Source of the DNA: Tridacna crocea
Taxonomy: Eukaryota; Mollusca; Bivalvia; Cardiida; Cardiidae
Assembly (NCBI GenBank): GCA_943736015.1
Contig: OX031056.1
Coordinates: 64,011,277 to 64,075,276, forward strand
Length of the DNA: 64,000 bases
Direction: 5' to 3'
A model generated the notes under the pieces. It was not told the DNA's origin. It did no database searches and saw only the letters and a program-made list of their open reading frames with translations. A program made the translations under genes and the position numbers. This document shows positions 31,441 to 43,049 of this stretch, piece by piece (the first letter of the stretch is position 1; each line of letters opens with the position of its first letter).

Positions 31441-32679
31441 AACTAGAGGCGCTTGAGCGCCTGTATCGCTCCACAGGCCTGATTTTTCTGTAACGGCGAA
31501 GAGAAGTTTTTAACAATTACCATTCATTCCTGCATTTTAAGTCACTAAAGAAAAATAGCTATGAAAAACATTGTGAGAAAAAAAGAAAATAATGGTAAAC
31601 TGCATTTTCTTAGTTTTACACAATAATTTCTACCCTTTTTGATACAAGTTTTACTAATTTGAAGATTTATTATGTTGTCTGCAACATCTTTCAATCATGA
31701 CGAGTTATAAAAATTTTGTCTTCTGGTTATAGTTAAAGAGGGTCTTAATATAAACCATTTTGGGTAGGGAAACATCAAAATATAGAAATTATGTGTTGTG
31801 GCAATTGTTTTATTGAAGGGATCAGTTTGATTGGATAACAAAATGCCTTATCACAACAGTAAAGCCTTGTCCCTCTTTGTACTAGGTCACCAGTAGGTCA
31901 ACAAACCTTTACCAGAACTAATATAAGAGCAGAGGTTCTCTTTTGTATATGAAAAGGATTATAGATTATGTAAAGCAACCATTTTTAACTCTTTACCAAA
32001 CGACAAAATTTGGGATGTGACCAAACTGAAAGCATTTGCAGACAACAAACATTGATGAAATTATGATTTATCTCTTTGATAGCGAGGGAAAAGGAGAAAA
32101 TTACCAGCATTTTCTCCTTTTCCAAGAGTGTTTTCCAAAGACTTCTTCTGTAAGGTCATTAATAGTCAGGATTGTATGGTAAAGACTTACCACCATAGGA
32201 ACTAATCTGCAATACAACAATGAAATCCAAAGAATAGTTTGAGAGAAGAAATTTTTCAAAGATTTTACTTTATACCATAAAAGAAAAAATGAGTCTCCCA
32301 TAAAAGCAATGTTTTTTGACGGATCTTTTTTTTTTTAAAGGAAGTCTGTAGACCTCTATCTAAGGAAATTCCTGCGAAATAATAATGCTATCCAATTAAC
32401 GGTTTGGGAGGAGAAGATTTTTAAAGTTTTTTTTTACTTTGGTTGCCATGTCAACCAGAATTATTCATGGAACACAATTATTTGAAGGAATTTGAAAGAG
32501 GACCACCTTAGGAATATTCCTGTGAAATTTGGTAAAAATCCAGCCAATAGTTTCTGAGAAGGTTTTTTTTAAAGAAAAAGTTTACGGACGCACGCACGGA
32601 TGAACGGACGGACGGACGGACGCACGACGGACACAACGCCATGACAATAGCTCACTGGCCTTCGGCCAGTGGAGCTAAA
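31441..32679 (+). mobile_element. Pearl-like element (family B) with nested MITEs
   Basis: Starts 'aactagaggcgcttgagcgc' (hairpin AGGCGC-TTGA-GCGCCT, then 'tatcgct'), ends with an ACGG microsatellite (32585-32633) and the hairpin CTCACTGGCC-TTC-GGCCAGTGGAGCTAAA. The same start and end architecture as families A and C, different sequence. It contains a worn MITE (about 31555-31735) and a better one (31985-32188). Confidence 0.7.
31985..32188 (+). mobile_element. TTAA palindromic MITE, half of the hairpin deleted
   Basis: TTAACTCTTTACCAAACGAC to GTATGGTAAAGACTTA. The left half of the palindrome is shortened, 'gagggaaaaggagaaaatta' running directly into 'ccagcattttctccttttcc'. Confidence 0.75.
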
Positions 32680-32689
32680 AACTTTTCTC

Positions 32690-33985
32690 ATCGAGGTCTA
32701 AAATACAACTGCTGACAAATATTATATATTTTTTTCAATTAAAAAGAATTGTCTACTCGCAGCAGTGATTTATCTTCGTTTTCTTTAGATGGAATTTAGT
32801 TTCTTTTATGCCTCTTGAATTGGATCAAGATGCCATGAAAATCATCTTTGTAAAATCTAAATCTGATCAAACTCTGTCAGCATTCACTTCGATTTTTTGA
32901 CAGTACAGATCTAGATTTCACTTTTCACATAAAATATATTTTTGTGCAACCTCTTGTACCCACACATATACTATTCTCTAAAAGTAGGCCAACATTGTTG
33001 GGTCACCTTGAAACAGGTCAAGGTAATGGGTTTGTTCTCTTGAAATACTGTTTAAAACTCTGCATGTCATGTAGGAGTATCCTTGAGCAAGGCACACCAT
33101 AGCCACAGGCTAGCACTGGTTGGACACTACTAAGTCAAGATGTAAATGACATTACGTATGCCGTATTACAATGGGAAGTAACATAAAACTCCATTCAAAC
33201 ATATAATTACAAAGATTCAGATCTACATATCTAATTCTTTGAAAATTCTTAATCTTTCCGAGATATGTCTCCCTTTATCCATGCATGTAAAATTGTAAAC
33301 CATTTTGTTGTTCATAACTTTGATTGAGAAATACAAATACTGTGTTGTCAACAATGACTACATGGATATGAATTTAGTTCAAATGTCAATGTCAGATAAT
33401 GATCAGGCCCATGGTATTTAACAATCGTCTTTTTGGCCTAATCCTATTTGAAACTAGGACCTTTTTGATTGATCAATTGCTGTACAATTCCATTTAAAGT
33501 CATTTCAGTTGTATCAAGCTGACAGCTCAATTTATATAATTGTTTTCCTTGGTTTTACAAGTAGCCCATGTTCAGGATGTGGCTCTGGATTTCCTTACCC
33601 ATAGAAACTTCCATATTAGTAAAACATTATCTTGGCTTAGAATCAAAACTAGGACCTTAAGATTACTGATTCAACACCTTAAGCATTAAGTTACCCAAGA
33701 CAACTCAAAACTTTTTCGAGGCTGATCCTACATTTCCTAGAAAATTTATTTAGATGTCGAAAAGTTTCCTGAAATAAAAATTTATAATAAGCTTTGGTAT
33801 GACGAAAATTTTACATTTATCAAATCATATAGTAACAGAAAATTTCTCATTGTCTCATTTGGGCCAATGGTGACATTCAGATGAAATAATCATGATAGTT
33901 CTACCTACCTCTCGACATTTGTAAAACCTTAATTTACCTTTTTAAAGAACTGGGTAGTTTTTTTACTTCCTAAACTCTAATATGA
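32690..33985. other. No feature recognised
   Basis: About 1.3 kb of A+T-rich sequence with no convincing frame on either strand and no copy of the repeats found elsewhere. Confidence 0.45.
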
Positions 33986-33989
33986 AACC

Positions 33990-34075
33990 TGCCTGGCCAG
34001 GAAGCTTGGTGGTCTGTCATGTGCCTGACTCATGACCTGGTGGTTAATGGGTTCAATACCAGGTTCATGCATACT
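33990..34075 (+). repeat. tRNA-like (SINE head) patch
   Basis: 'agcttggtggtctgtcatgt' as an A-box-like segment and 'tggtggttaatgggttcaat' with 'accaggttc' as a B-box-like segment. No terminator or matching acceptor stem; a SINE relic is the best reading. Confidence 0.35.
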
Positions 34076-34703
34076 ACACTGAAACGAACTTCTAAACGGC
34101 CACTTTTGTTTCTCCTATAAATTGTAAACGAAATGTTTATAAAAACAAATTGTAACACATATCTGGACGATGACCATGGTATTGTGATGAAAAGATTCAA
34201 CATTTTGTCAATAGAAGGGCTCTCTTTTTCAAAATAAGAAAAACTAGTTGTTTGCGCAGCCAAAACAGTATAAAAAGGAGATACCTAAAATACTGAACTT
34301 TTGTAAGCAATAAAAAGAATATTTTTTATGAAATAAATGTAATCCAAAAAATAAGCATAAAGTTATGAAAAACTTAATTTTTCAATTTACAATGTTGAAT
34401 GCATGAACGACAAATAGTTTCTTCCACGATAAAAAAAAAACTGAATTAATTTCTTCAGAATTTGGTTCAGGTATGTTGTCAGACTGGTCAATTATTCTGC
34501 AAAAAAATGAGACCAAATAAGCTGTCCCTGTTAAAGGCAGCGCCTGTTAAAGGAAATTGCACCTTAAAAGTGGCCGTTTAGAAGTTCGTTGCAGTATATA
34601 TTTCCAGCAATATTTAGCCTCTCACAATAGATGCAACTTGAGAAAAGTAGTCAAGGGTTGCTTGCTCCGAAGTTATTTTTGTGATTGGAGAAACAAACAA
34701 AAA

Positions 34704-36410
34704 ACAAGAGGACCATGATGGTCCTATATCGCTTACCTGAGTACCAAGCAGTAAAGGTCTACAATAAAGATAAATACGAAATATCAAGGTTTAAGGCAAA
34801 ATGATAATGAAACAAGAGCAGCAAATTGTCGCAATTCGACTCGAGCCTTCGAAGTTCCGTTCCAGACAAGCAAGAAATACTGTAAGAATGAAGATCAAAG
34901 TGGAATTCCACAAAATGCGCGCTAGGTAGTTATTATTCTTGCGCACTGTACTCCGTAAAATTGCAAAAGCATCCATACCAGGTTTGAAGTCGTTCTGACT
35001 TGAGATGACAAAGCTATATTCCAGACAGGCACTAAATGCTGTAAAAATGAGGTTCAAACGGAAATTACTCAAAGACAGCGCGAGGTAGAGTTACAATTCT
35101 TGTGCACTGCACTTCCAAATATTGCAACAAATAATCATACCAAATTTCAAGTCATTCCTACTTTTAAGATGACAAAGATTTGCTCCGGAAAAGGGAGAAA
35201 TGCTATGAAAATGAAGTTGAAAGGGGAAATAACTCAAAATTCAAGATAGGAAGAGTTATGGTTCTTGTGCAGTGCACTCCATAAATTTACAACGATCACG
35301 CATATCAAATTTGAAGATGTTCAGGCAATAGATGAAAAAGTTATATTCCAGACGAGCAGAAAATGCTGTAAAAGAGACAATCAAAGGGAAATAATTTATG
35401 GGCAGTATAAAGTAGAGTTATGAATGTTTCACACTGCACTCTGCATTATTGCAACGAACAGTAATGCCAAGTTTCAAGTCAATCACACAGGACATGACAA
35501 AGTTATGCCCTGGATTAATAAATATTATAAAGAACTTTCTAATTCAAGGACAAATAACTCAACTTGTTCGCATTCGTTTACACCTATAATTGAACTCATC
35601 CGAGTTCTTATGGTCATATACATTTTGACTAAGTTTGGCACTGATTGGTTGACATTTGTAGATGCTAGAGTGTAAAAAAAATCAAATATAATATTTTTTT
35701 TTAAATTCAAAGGCAAATAACTCCAGTTGTTCCAGCCCTATTACACCCATAATCAAACTTATCCGTGGTCTTATAGTCATGTATATTGGTGCTGATTGGT
35801 TAATAATTGTAGATGCCGGAGTGTAAACAAAGTCAAATATAGCATTTTTTTCTAATTCAAAGGCAAATAACTCAAGTCATTTTTGTACGATTAGACCAAA
35901 ATTGAACCCATCCAAGATCTTATGGGTATATATATATTGGCCAGTTTTACTACTGATTGGTTAATAATTGTAGATGCTAGAGAGTAAACAAAGTGCAATA
36001 AAGCAATTTTTCTAATTCAAGGGTAAATAACTCCAGCCGTTCTGGTTCGATTGGACCAATATTCGAACTCATCCGAGATCTTATAGTCATATATATTTTG
36101 ACCAAGTTTGGTGCTGATTGGTTGATATTTGTAGATGCCAGAGTGTAAACAAAGTGAAATACAGAATTTTTTCTAATTCAAGGGCAAATAACTCAAGATG
36201 TTCAGGTCCGATTACACCCAAAATAAAACTAATTCGAGATCTTATGGTCATATATACTTTGACCAAGTTTGGTGCTGATTGGTTGATATTTGTAGATACT
36301 ATCTAGAGTGTAAACAAGAAAATGTGAACGGACGAACGGACGACGGACGCCGACGGACGGTGAGTGATCACAATAGCTCACTCTGAGCACTTCGTGCTCA
36401 GCTGAGCTAA
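34704..36410 (+). mobile_element. Pearl-like element (family C) with ~155-170-bp cores
   Basis: Starts 'acaagaggaccatgatggtc' (a GGACCATGATGGTCC hairpin and 'atatcgctt'). Two core types follow: units with 'gtgcactgcact' at 34800-35480 and units with 'ggcaaataactc...gctgattggtt...gtagatgc' at 35540-36310 (at least five). It ends with an ACGG-type microsatellite (36331-36361) and the GAGCAC-TTC-GTGCTC hairpin followed by GCTGAGCTAA. Architecture matches families A and B. Confidence 0.8.
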
Positions 36411-36780
36411 TAACAACAGAGCTAGTTCTCGAATCGGAAGTAACCCCCTATATATTTTTTAGGCTTTTGATAAGAAGAATTACTTCCATGAAGCAAAAAC
36501 TCAAGATGTTCAGGTCCGATTACACCCAAAATAAAACTAATTCGAGATCTTATGGTCATATATACTTTGACCAAGTTTGGTGCTGATTGGTTGATATTTG
36601 TAGATACTATCTAGAGTGTAAACAAGAAAATGTGAACGGACGAACGGACGACGGACGCCGACGGACGGTGAGTGAGTCAGCTGAGCTAATAACAACAGAG
36701 CTAGTTCTCGAATCGGAAGTAACCCCCTATATATTTTTTAGGCTTTTGATTAGAAGATTTACTTCCATGAAGCAAAAACT
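36192..36780. repeat. Recent tandem duplication (~310 and ~279 bp) of the Pearl-like 3' end
   Basis: 36192-36501 and 36502-36780 are almost identical head-to-tail copies comprising the last core, the ACGG tract, the end hairpin and about 90 bp of flank ('gttctcgaatcggaagtaac' to 'catgaagcaaaaact'). The second copy lacks about 30 bp holding the end hairpin. The flank is partly repeated a third time at 37088-37195. Confidence 0.9.
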
Positions 36781-36839
36781 TGGTGCGCTGCTCGCCTTTA
36801 GGCTTTGCCTTTATTCATATTATGGTAATAAATGGTAAA

Positions 36840-37690
36840 AACCATCAACTGGCCTACAGGGGAACGTAAACCGAACATTCCCATTGCCGTAGAGAGCCCC
36901 CTGAATATTTATTTTGGGATGTCAGACCCTGGCAGATACGATGATGTGACCGGCTTGACTCAAACAGAATGTCCTGTCGATAGCGAATGAGTTTTGGGTG
37001 AAGTCACAATTTATGTATCAAATCGTTTCGCCAAATACAAAGCTTAAACAGCTACTCTTCTAGCAGAAATGTTTGGGAAAGGTGCAGACACCAAGATTTA
37101 CTTCTATGAAGCAAAAACTTGGTGCGCTGCTCGCCTTTAGGCTTTGCCTATATTCATAATATGGAAACAAATGGTAAAGACCATCAACTGCCCAGACTCT
37201 TGGAGAGGGCAAATTACAACGAGCGCAGCTCGTTTTGCGGTAACACCGTTCTAGATTTTAAAAAAATAAAATTCCGACTTCGTTCTGGGTTTTAGTCTAA
37301 ATCTAAATAGAGATGACTAAAAATTGAGCGTCTTCCGGTTAATTGCACAGCGTCACACGCATCACAATCTTTCGCACAAGTGTCTGATTTGTCAAAAATG
37401 ACTATAATTATCTACCGATCAGATGATAACTTATCATTATCATAATCATTATCATTTTCATGAGTAAAGATTACCTAATTTCTTATTTACTTTCAGGTTA
37501 TTAAGCGTCTATTTCTGTCTAATTATACCCTATAGTCTATGCTAGTAAATAATGACGCCATTAATCATACTATTCTTACGTCATGCACAGGCCGTTTTTT
37601 TCTTTCGCGGAAATTATTGTGACAAAGAAAAGATTTGGTGAAAAAAGAAAGATTCATGTATTATTTCAAGATTTCCGGTAGGATATAGAG
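36840..37690. repeat. Low-copy local repeat and otherwise empty sequence
   Basis: 37088-37195 repeats 36752-36855 ('ttggtgcgctgctcgccttt' block). The rest shows no recognised feature. Confidence 0.5.
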
Positions 37691-37962
37691 AAATAGCAGT
37701 GAAAATATTTTTCTATTTTACACTGGTACCACCAAAATACCAATTTTCATGTTCTTGTTGCCTAGGTTAATTGCGCGTGTCTTGCAACCAGACGGAAATA
37801 TGACGTCACATACCTTACATTTCTTGCGCTTGACGTAATATTGTAATACGTTGATATGCGGTAGGGGTATGCCACGGGGAACAACGGAAAAGAACTGTAG
37901 TGGATTTTGATAAAGCTCCTCCCAGAAAGCGTTAAAAGCATGAAGTAGATAGATTATTTTCT
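37690..37962 (-). repeat. Dispersed repeat I, copy 2
   Basis: Reverse complement of 26884-27150, including 'ccacggggaacaacggaaaa' and 'gattttgataaagctcct'. Confidence 0.7.
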
Positions 37963-39400
37963 AGAGTCTCTCTTATATTCATCTAGATCTACATGCAGTG
38001 AGGAAATGTTCCCGTAAATGGTCTTTAAAAGTATGTGATCCAAAAATCGTTTCAATCTATTTTTCTGGACATAAATCAACGAAATTGTCAAGAAAAAAAA
38101 TGCTTATAATTACTTTTGACAACGCTCAAAATTAGTTTTGGTAAGCCGGAATTCGAATTCAAACCCCTGTGATTTCAAGATCTAGAATCTAACGCGTCAT
38201 TCGAAATAATAGATATTTAGTCCACAGATCATTCACGTCGCTCGTATTAGGACTTTGCCTGTTTCATATTATTTGTTTTTGTTGTATAAGTAGATGTAGA
38301 TCTAATCTGTCTGTGTAAATCCTCTGATTTACGAACAAAGCTACCGTTCTTAAAAAAATACAGATCTACTCTGTTCAGATCTTTGTGGCATGTCATGCAG
38401 CACTGCATGTTCATTGCTCCATAGAACATCTTTGAACAGAATTTAATTTGGTTGGTAAAAGGCACTCTACCTCTGATGCGCCTTTAGAAGTTTGATTGCT
38501 AATGCGAACATTGTAAAACAATATCGCATTGCACAGAAACTGTTTTTCACACTTTCTAATCTGTATATTTTTTTCAAGTTATCGTGACAAAATAGCCGTG
38601 GAATTGAATTGTCTCACCCTTTTTACCGACTAAATACGTCAGTTTTCTTCATTATGAACTTGAGGGTTTACTGAAAGACCAATGAAAGAACACAGAATAC
38701 AACGAGATGTTCTTTTGAGATTCTAAAGAGTGTCTGTTAAACGGAAATACGTCTTGCGAAACTGAATTCATATAAATGTGTCACGCAAGCCTCTCAAAGA
38801 TACCGTGTTCACTCTCTGATATCCAACAATGTCGTATTTAGAAAGTCTGAAATTAAATCATAGAAACAAATTCATGTCTGAGAATTTGAGGCGATGAATC
38901 TATTTTGGACGTTTTATCTTGATAATTTACAAACAGTGTGAAATCTCTCCTGACCCATTAAGATCAATAGCGAAAGTTTGTTCGTCTGAGTGGTATTTTA
39001 CTTCGCTCGGAACAGAATTTCAGTCACATCATTAAGACATCAACTTGTGTGTGTGTCTTGTTTTCTCCATTTCTCCTGTATCACACAGCAGTGCTACCTG
39101 AAGGACACATTGATTATGTCCAAGTGGATACAGAACCAAGATATGTTACTTTGAAGATTATGCATATAAATATCATTTAAGCATTCGTACTAAAGCATTT
39201 TGAAATCGCAGAACTGAAAAGAAAAAGATGAGAAAATAGAATTACCCGACAATATTGAGCATGCTTCTCGTCCCTGGTGCTGATTGCACTTACTGATAAC
39301 AGAACAATAACGTAATGAAGAATGTTCCTAAACAACCGTGACAATCAGATGGCGTCGTTTATCCAATTACACGATAATTGGAGTGTGTAACTACCATCTG
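37963..39400. other. No feature recognised (left flank of the transposon)
   Basis: About 1.4 kb. Short frames exist on both strands but none resembles a known protein, and no repeat copies are seen. It may be unique host sequence. Confidence 0.5.
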
Positions 39401-39482
39401 TATAGACAATTCCATATCGATTAAATTGACGGCCGCCATTTTGTTATCACGTGACACCGACGCCATTACGGTACTGCAAATT
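39401..39482 (+). repeat. Transposon left end: terminal plus subterminal inverted repeat
   Basis: A 14-nt outer block (39401-39414) and a 22-nt inner block (39461-39482) are conserved with the right end; the 46 nt between are not alignable beyond the first 20 or so. Two separately conserved blocks at identical spacing suggest two protein contact sites. Confidence 0.75.
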
Positions 39483-39557
39483 CCTGCAAATCTGCGACAC
39501 GATAGCATCAACATTGCATCTACTTGAAATGATAAAACCGAAATACTAAATAAAGAA

Positions 39558-41482
39558 ATGGACGATAAACATCAATTCCGTAAGTACAGTTTCAGAATAT
39601 AGTTAGTGAACCCATCTGCAGAAATTTTAAACTCGTTACACCTTTTGACTTTTTGCATTTGTCGATTACTACACGAACTAAAAATAGGGACGCGTGTTTA
39701 CAATATGGCGACAACGTAAGAGAAATTGGAAACAACGATTTCTAATGCGCCATTTCTTGGTCAGCTCCGGTTGTAATTTGTTGAAAATGATATTTTTTTA
39801 TTCTACCATTTATTTAGATTGTATAGAACAAGTTGAAAGATGGATTTATATTGCATAAAAGCACTGCACATTGTTTTACTGGTAGACCTAGCGACCTCGG
39901 CATAACATTTACCGCTGATTGTAAGCTACGAAAGAGACAAATATCAAGTTTTGATTCGTTTCAAAAAATTATAATTATTGATTATTCTTTTTTTCTTTTC
40001 TTTGCAGAATGTCCAACTGATGACTGCAAATGGATAAAGAATGACAGCAAAGTCTGGCCAAGACTCACTTATGAAGACATTGTAGACTACCTGATTCTCT
40101 CAAGGGCATATGATGGTAAAGCAATGAAGGCATTTCGCGCTATGTATGGCTACAATTATGTTCAAAATGGTTGGATGGGAGACATTTATTTCTCAGGGTC
40201 GGGTGAATTAAATTACTTAAAGGCAACTGTTTCACCAAGTCAACCGGGCGTTGGGCGCTCTGACTATAACGTTTGGGTAGCCATTACAATGGACTGCACT
40301 GTACTGACTGCTCACTGCACATGCCCAGCTGGAAATGGGAGAAGCTGCAGTCATATATCAGCTCTGCTATATGCAATTTCACTAGCCTGGTCAAGTGGTG
40401 TAGGTGGGACAACATGCACTGATCAGAGACAGGCATGGGGAAAAGGTGCTTCAAAATCACTTACACATGAAAAAATATCAGATATCTCATTTAAGAGACC
40501 AAGATTACAAATGGTACAAGAAAACACTGTTGTGACACAGAGCATTGATAATGTGGAGAGAGAAGGCCAATTTTTAGACCATAGTGATCTTCAAAAGTAT
40601 GTTGAGGAGTCCCCCCTAAAAGAGTTATGGAACTGTAAGGATACAATGCTCTATCAAGTGTTGAAAGCCTCTGGACCCAGCAGCATAGAACTAGAGGAAA
40701 TTCAGCATGGGGACCACAATGTGGAAGATCCCTCTGGACCAGTTACATTACCACTAGCTTGCTGTTGCTGTGCACACTTTTACAAACACTACATAGTTCT
40801 TCAGCCTGATCATTATAGCAACATTCAGAAACTCACAATTAACCAGAACAACAATCTGTGGATTGATAGCAGAAAAATCCGATTAACAGCAAGCAGAATC
40901 AGTGCTATACCTAAGTCTTCTAGAGCTGACCCTGAAAAATTCATCAATGGGCAGCTGTATCCCAGATTTAAAGGCTGCGCTGCTACAAGACATGGACTGA
41001 AAAATGAAGCAACAGCTCGCCAATGGTTTCAACATGTGACTGGAGAGACCGTGTCAAAGTCTGGCATTGTTATATGTAAAGAAGAGCCCTATTTAGCTGC
41101 TAGTCCAGACGGCTTTGTAAATGAGAATACGATTTTGGAGATAAAATGCCCATATCGTCCCTTGAAAGACTTAATTGAAAGTGGAAAATATGATGTAATG
41201 TTAAATGAAGGAAAGCCATTCCTTGATCCAAAAGGGAAAAATGGATATTTTTGTCAAGTACAAATGACAATGTTTTGTACTAAAACAAAGAATTGCAAGT
41301 TTGTTTTGTGGTCTGCAGAATGTCAGTTCATTATCAATGTGCCATTCTGTGAACAGTATGTAACAAGTCTATTACCTAGAATAAGACAGTTCTATTTTGA
41401 AAAGCTACTTGTGCGTATTACTGACGATTTCCACTACAAAAGACTGAAACTATCCAAGGAATACGTAAACCATTGTAGATAA
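39558..41482 (+). CDS. SWIM zinc-finger / YqaJ-type exonuclease protein of the transposon (498 aa, spliced)
   Basis: Exon 1 is 39558-39579 (ATGGACGATAAACATCAATTCC followed by the donor GTAAGT); exon 2 is 40008-41482 after a pyrimidine tract and TTTGCAG. The join restores frame (one base plus two) and gives 498 codons. A longer unspliced frame from 39833 starts inside the intron, so its first 58 residues are not native. A SWIM finger lies at residues 111-123 (Cys111-x-Cys113...Cys121-x-His123). A YqaJ-like, PD-(D/E)xK-type nuclease domain covers about 300-450: 'HGLKNEATA' with Glu341, 'ASPDG' with Asp375, 'EIKCP' with Glu385 and Lys387, and 'QVQMTM' near 424-429. The catalytic residues are all present. 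YqaJ relatives are phage-type recombination exonucleases; a role in processing transposon ends or donor breaks is inferred. Convergent with the transposase. Confidence 0.85.
39580..40007 (+). other. 428-nt intron after a 22-nt first exon
   Basis: Donor CC|GTAAGTACAG and acceptor TTTTCTTTTCTTTGCAG|AATG. The acceptor is preceded by a strong T/C tract. The intron contains an in-frame ATG (39833) that misleads single-frame prediction. Confidence 0.8.
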
Positions 41483-43049
41483 TGTCCTTACATTCTCAGT
41501 TCAGCATTTTGCTATGCAATGAGACCATAGGAATAGGCAATGATAAGTATTATTGGCCAGCAACATGCAAATTTTTCATCAGCAAATACTTTAAATTTGG
41601 TTAATACCAAGTCTTGTTATATGGTACAATGTGAACTCAACCTAACAAAGTTTTGGCATATCCAGATTGAAAGTTTTGCAGACAAAAAAATCAAATACGA
41701 CTCGAAAACCGAAATTTGCCTTTGAAAGGGTGGAAACATTGAGGGAAAAAAGAGAAAATGCTGGTTATCATGTTTTTCTCCTTTTCCCACAATGCTTTAA
41801 CTCTTTACCAAATGAAAAAATTAAGACTAGCCCAAAGCATTTGCAGACAACACAATCAGTTTCACTCAAATTTTGAAGATTGTTTTAGGTAGGGAAGTAA
41901 ACATTGTGGGAAAAAGAGAAAATGCTGGTTACCAGCATTTTTTCCTTTTCACACAGTGTTTCCAAAAGGCTTCTTTTTCAGGGTTGTTAAAAAATTTGGA
42001 TTGTGTGCCTGTGGTAAAGGGTTAAAAAGCATTCTTTCTAAGAGTTGTTAAAACTCAGGATTGTGTGATAAAGATATGAGAAAAAGGCTGTTGGGATTTG
42101 AAAAAAGGTTTTTGGGATTTGAAACACATCTCATTTTTTAACCCTTGAACTGAGTAAACCTCCTAGACTTTGAAAATTTAGAAATGAGACCCCAAATGCG
42201 CGTAAACGCAATTTTTAAAGTCAGTTTTTTTAAAGCGGACTGTGTAGATCAAAGATCAGACAGCAGATTTTGTGCAGTCTGATCTTGGTCTACATTGACT
42301 GCAAAAGCTAAAGTAGGTGTGAAAGGCACTTGAAGGGTGAGTTGTGTCTGTTTTCAAACAATCCCTTTTCAAGGAAACAACCTGCAAATGATGGTCATTA
42401 TTTTCCTTTCCTTCTATGCTTTCAAAATGTACAGAAGAGATGCCTAGACAGTAATGAAGGGTTACACTTGATATCAACTATTTTCAGGTTAAAATACAAA
42501 TGAGACTTGTACTATTTTAAACCTTTACTACAGTACATTTATAATTATATGTTTTTATGAATAAAACAACTGTGAAGATGATAAAGCCCTTCAGTACTTC
42601 AATTTATGAAAAAATGGCTACATTACTTTTTTCACCATAGTAGAATTTGGTGGATCCAGAAATCGCATAAAATAAAGTCATCTCGGCTTTGCAAACCTTT
42701 TCAGATAATAATATCATCTTTTAACTCTTTACCGAATGATCAAATTTTAGACCAGTCTAAATTGAAAGCCCTTGTGGATGCAATAATAATTGCACCTCAA
42801 AAATTGAAATTTGTTTTGGTATGGGTCAAAAACCTTGTGAGACTAGGAGCAAATGCTGGTTACCAGCATTTTCTTCTTTTCCCACAAAGTTTTTAACTGC
42901 TTCCTTTTTCAGGGTCGATAACGGTTGGGATTGTGTGGTAGAGACTTAAGCCAGGGTTAATAATTTAATATGTTGGCACTCAGTTCTTAAAATTTGGATG
43001 GATCTAAAATTTTGTCTTCAGGAAGAGCTAAAATGGTTATGGCTTTTTG
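41483..43049. mobile_element. Intergenic region between convergent transposon genes, with three MITEs
   Basis: The MITE copies are a partial one at about 41641-41797, a full one at 41797-42025 (joined through TTAACTCTTTACC) and a full one at 42721-42950; a tail fragment lies at 42035-42080. Between them, 42135-42480 starts TTAACCCTTGAACTG and includes 'cagtctgatcttggtctac', a separate dispersed repeat also seen at 49255-49350. The insertions avoid both coding regions. Confidence 0.75.

Noticed and set aside
39833..40006. N-terminal 58 residues of the unspliced 549-codon frame
   Set aside because: The segment lies in an intron with a strong acceptor at 40007, and an upstream ATG mini-exon joins exactly in phase.
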